Source: Bacteroidales bacterium (GTDB taxonomy: Bacteria > Bacteroidota > Bacteroidia > Bacteroidales > ML635J-15). Taken from it: DNA of 64,000 nt. The stretch lies in the NCBI GenBank assembly GCA_031275085.1, contig JAISPG010000078.1, forward strand, positions 62,001 to 126,000, given 5' to 3'. Below are positions 61,668 through 64,000 of this stretch, piece by piece. A model generated the notes under the pieces. The model saw only the letters and a program-made list of their open reading frames with translations, was not told the origin of the DNA and did no database searches. Both the position numbers and the translations under genes were made by a program. Numbering within the stretch: the stretch's first letter is position 1; each line of letters opens with the position of its first letter.

Positions 61668-62702
61668 ATGAATTTTTTTGAATCACTGAAATCTCCTGTA
61701 ACAACATTATGGTGGGCTTTTCTATTAAGTATAATCATAATATACCCTAACATAGGAGAACTTTTATGGGCATTATTTGCTCCGAGCCATAAATGTACTG
61801 TGGATATAAACACACTATCAATAATATATTTTATTTACCGATATTTGTTTTTCGTAACTCTCACATGGTTGCTCATCCGTTTAAATATAAAACAATCAGC
61901 AAAAAAGCTCAATGAAAAGTTCTGGAAATCTTTCCTTATCACTTTAGGGGCATACCTTATTTATGTAATCATTGGAAAGAGCATAGACTATCATATTCGT
62001 CTGGATTGTTTTACTCAAACAGTTGTATTGCAATTTCTTATTGCATGGCTGCCTCCTATTCTTATTGGACATATTTATTATCTAACTGTTGTACAGCGTG
62101 AAAACGAAAAAGAAATGGAAAAACTAAGAACTGAAAATCTTCAAAGTCAGGTTGATGCTCTCGTAAATCAGATAAATCCACATTTCTTTTTTAATTCGCT
62201 TAATGGACTCACTGCCCTTGTTGCTGCAAACCGCAATGAGGAAACTATTGAATACGTGTCAAAATTATCTTGTATTTTCCGTTATATATTACAAAGCGAA
62301 AAAAAAGGGCTGGTAAAATTAAAAGATGAACTTGAATTTCTTGATGCCTACCGGTATCTTATAGAGGTACGTTACCACGGAAAAATATCATTTATAATAA
62401 ATATAAAACAGAAAGACTATGATTTACAATTGCCGGTGCTTTCGTTATTGCCTTTGATTGAAAATATAGTAAAGCATAATATTATCGACAGCGAACACAA
62501 AATGACAGTTGATATCAGTATTTCTGAAAATAAGGAATTAGTTGTAACAAATCATATTTATCATAAACATAATGTAGAAGAGTCACATGGTATCGGTCTG
62601 ACTAACCTCTCCACACGTTACAAATTATTGATGGGAGAAACTATAAAAGTTATAAAAAATAAAGATACCTTTAAAGTTATTTTACCTTTAAAAAATTCAT
62701 AA
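61668..62702 (+). CDS. LytS/YehU-type sensor histidine kinase
   Basis: 344 residues. Four membrane helices (about 12-150) form the sensor, followed by a short coiled coil. The His_kinase domain contains the phosphoacceptor His in Q-I-N-P-H-F-F-F-N-S-L (about 172). The ATPase lobe has N-box L-I-E-N-I-V-K-H-N and G-box H-G-I-G-L-T-N-L. There is no extracytoplasmic ligand domain. The stop is directly before the LytTR regulator gene (1-base gap). The signal is unknown. Confidence 0.93.
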   Translation: MNFFESLKSPVTTLWWAFLLSIIIIYPNIGELLWALFAPSHKCTVDINTLSIIYFIYRYLFFVTLTWLLIRLNIKQSAKKLNEKFWKSFLITLGAYLIYVIIGKSIDYHIRLDCFTQTVVLQFLIAWLPPILIGHIYYLTVVQRENEKEMEKLRTENLQSQVDALVNQINPHFFFNSLNGLTALVAANRNEETIEYVSKLSCIFRYILQSEKKGLVKLKDELEFLDAYRYLIEVRYHGKISFIINIKQKDYDLQLPVLSLLPLIENIVKHNIIDSEHKMTVDISISENKELVVTNHIYHKHNVEESHGIGLTNLSTRYKLLMGETIKVIKNKDTFKVILPLKNS

Positions 62703-62703
62703 T

Positions 62704-63462
62704 ATGAAGGTGCTGATAGTCGAAGATGAAACCATTGCATATGAATATCTGAGTAAACTTATAAATAAAATATATGCAGATATTGAGATTGTTGCTGTTA
62801 CCGAAAGTATTTCACAAACCGTAAAATGGTTGAAATCCAACCAGGTTCCGGATCTGATTTTTATGGATATTCATCTTTCCGATGGTTCGGCATTTTCTAT
62901 CTTTGATGATATTACGATTGAAACTCCTATTATTTTCACAACCGCTTATGATGAATATGCAATAAATGCATTTAAGGTCAACAGCATTGATTATTTACTA
63001 AAACCTGTTCAGGAAAGTGATTTGAGAAAAGCAATTGAGAAGTTCCGTAAACTGACCTCATCCGAAATAAGACAATATATACTACATCAGACAGAATCTA
63101 ACCTTAACGGTAATTATTACAGAAAACTGTTAGTTTCATACAGGGATAACCTAATTCCTATATCAATAAATGATATTGTTTATTTTTACACATCTGAACA
63201 TCAGACATCAATCTGTCTTGGTAACGGTAAAAAATATCTTTATAATAAAACACTTGATTCAATAATCCAGAACCTTGATCCGGAGATATTTTTTCGTGCA
63301 AATAAACAATTTATCGTATCCAAGGATCATGTAAAGAACATTACGATCTGGTTTGACCGCCGCCTTCTCATTAGCCTTGACCTGGAAACTCCCGAAAGGA
63401 TTTATATAAGTAAAAATAAAGCTGCCGAGTTTAAGGAATGGATGGTAAGCGGAAATATATGA
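62704..63462 (+). CDS. LytTR-family response regulator
   Basis: 252 residues. The receiver domain (about 1-120) has acidic E-D-E, the phosphoacceptor Asp in L-I-F-M-D-I-H-L-S-D-G, conserved T-A-Y-D-E-Y and the Lys in L-L-K-P-V. The LytTR DNA-binding domain (about 145-248) contains I-V-Y-F-Y-T-S-E-H-Q-T and F-F-R-A-N-K-Q-F-I-V. It is cotranscribed with the kinase. No target promoter can be assigned in the window. The 287 bases downstream hold only the short repeat fragment at 63623-63640. Confidence 0.94.
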   Translation: MKVLIVEDETIAYEYLSKLINKIYADIEIVAVTESISQTVKWLKSNQVPDLIFMDIHLSDGSAFSIFDDITIETPIIFTTAYDEYAINAFKVNSIDYLLKPVQESDLRKAIEKFRKLTSSEIRQYILHQTESNLNGNYYRKLLVSYRDNLIPISINDIVYFYTSEHQTSICLGNGKKYLYNKTLDSIIQNLDPEIFFRANKQFIVSKDHVKNITIWFDRRLLISLDLETPERIYISKNKAAEFKEWMVSGNI

Positions 63463-63622
63463 AGATAACTATAACATTATAGAATACATAGAAAATACTA
63501 AACCGGCATATGTCAATAATCAATTAGTATTCACCCTAATTTAAAATCTAATTTTTGCTTGCCGTATAGGATTTTAAGAATATAATATAGTTCTATTTTA
63601 CCTTAAAACTCATTAACAAAAA

Positions 63623-63640
63623 TTTATACCACAAAAAACG
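63623..63640. repeat. Second copy of the tttataccacaaaaaacg repeat
   Basis: Eighteen bases identical to 32644-32661, in the non-coding gap between the response regulator and the last gene. Confidence 0.5.
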
Positions 63641-63749
63641 ATGAGAAAAAAATCCAAATTGGAGTTAATATAAAATATTATACCAATACAATAAAATAAG
63701 TAAAAATAAATATTTTTACATTTAAATAATACAAAATAATCTGTATTAT

Positions 63750-64000
63750 TTAAATATATTTTGAAAAAATATTCGATTTTATTACAAAATATCCTCCAAA
63801 AATCTGCAAAAGCATTCCCGGTAACCCTATTTTTACACTTTGCCATGCATTGTAAAAATTTCCTGCAATTGCCCATTCTCCAACCATTCCTAAAGCCTGA
63901 TAAAATATAACAACCAAAGTCAGGATCCCTATTGAAACTTTTTTGAAATATAGCGAGGCAAATCCGGCGACTCCGGCAAGCAGCAAAGATTTTGTAAGAA
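63750..64000 (-). CDS. Membrane protein, unknown (5' part outside window)
   Basis: The frame is open from the right edge of the window to the stop at 63750, so only the C-terminal 83 or so residues are visible. Two or three hydrophobic helices are seen, with G-M-V-G-E-W-A-I-A-G-N-F-Y and I-G-L-P-G-M-L-L-Q-I-F-G-G-Y-F between and within them. I do not recognise the family with confidence; an ECF-type substrate-binding subunit is one possibility. The end of a transport or permease-like protein is a guess. Confidence 0.55.
   Translation of the reverse strand, partial: LTKSLLLAGVAGFASLYFKKVSIGILTLVVIFYQALGMVGEWAIAGNFYNAWQSVKIGLPGMLLQIFGGYFVIKSNIFSKYI

Noticed and set aside
63613..63876. 87-codon minus-strand frame near the right end
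   Set aside because: It overlaps the truncated membrane protein in another frame and its composition is that of shadowed non-coding sequence.

Overview
The window is AT-rich chromosomal DNA from a member of the Bacteroidota, most likely Bacteroidales-like. Evidence for this: promoter -7 boxes of the TAnnTTTG type, few Shine-Dalgarno sites, secreted proteins ending in type IX secretion (T9SS) sorting domains, the ftsX-DUF3098-uppP-truB-queA gene order, and a flexirubin/aryl-polyene type pigment cluster containing a tyrosine ammonia-lyase. No insertion sequence, prophage or CRISPR array was seen.

Layout. 0-2 kb: the end of an O-antigen ligase-like membrane protein, a guanine-type deaminase and a 3-methyladenine glycosylase. 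2-9 kb (minus): a 1026-residue Ig-repeat T9SS surface protein leading into ftsX, a DUF3098 gene, uppP, truB and queA. 9-13 kb: a PKD-repeat T9SS protein coupled to rnhA, then efp and pepE. 13-17 kb (minus): ribE, a Wzx-like flippase, a sugar amidotransferase and a MORN-repeat lipoprotein. 17-25.6 kb (plus): a Mef-type efflux pump behind a long leader, a Cro/C1-type (XRE) regulator with inverted repeats upstream, a DUF2271 protein, mfd and rnr. 25.6-30.6 kb: two Wzz-like chain-length proteins with an O-antigen ligase/polymerase, and a divergent PagL-like outer-membrane protein. 30.7-39.4 kb: a QueG-like iron-sulfur protein, a methyltransferase, and a three-gene RND efflux operon divergent from an AraC regulator. 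39.7-41 kb: tig.

41.6-54.9 kb (all minus) is the main accessory system: a 17-gene type II polyketide-like operon for an aryl polyene pigment. It holds tyrosine ammonia-lyase, ketoreductase, three complete ketosynthases, a Cys-less ketosynthase (chain-length factor), a half-length ketosynthase-like protein, two ACPs, two hotdog dehydratases, a thioesterase, an O-methyltransferase, a membrane acyltransferase, a LolA-like carrier, a small multidrug-resistance-type (SMR) membrane protein and a glycosyltransferase. The likely product is a 4-coumarate-derived, methylated polyene acyl chain attached to an envelope lipid. The starter-activating ligase, MMPL exporter and DarA/DarB genes usual for flexirubin loci are not in the window.

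55-64 kb: phosphoglucomutase/phosphomannomutase, a YjbQ protein, holA, a rhomboid protease, gmhB, a class IV aminotransferase, a LytS/LytTR two-component pair and a truncated membrane gene. Between the aminotransferase and the kinase lie two tRNA halves in reversed (circularly permuted) order, 3' half before 5' half, followed by a terminator; this is the oddest small element here.
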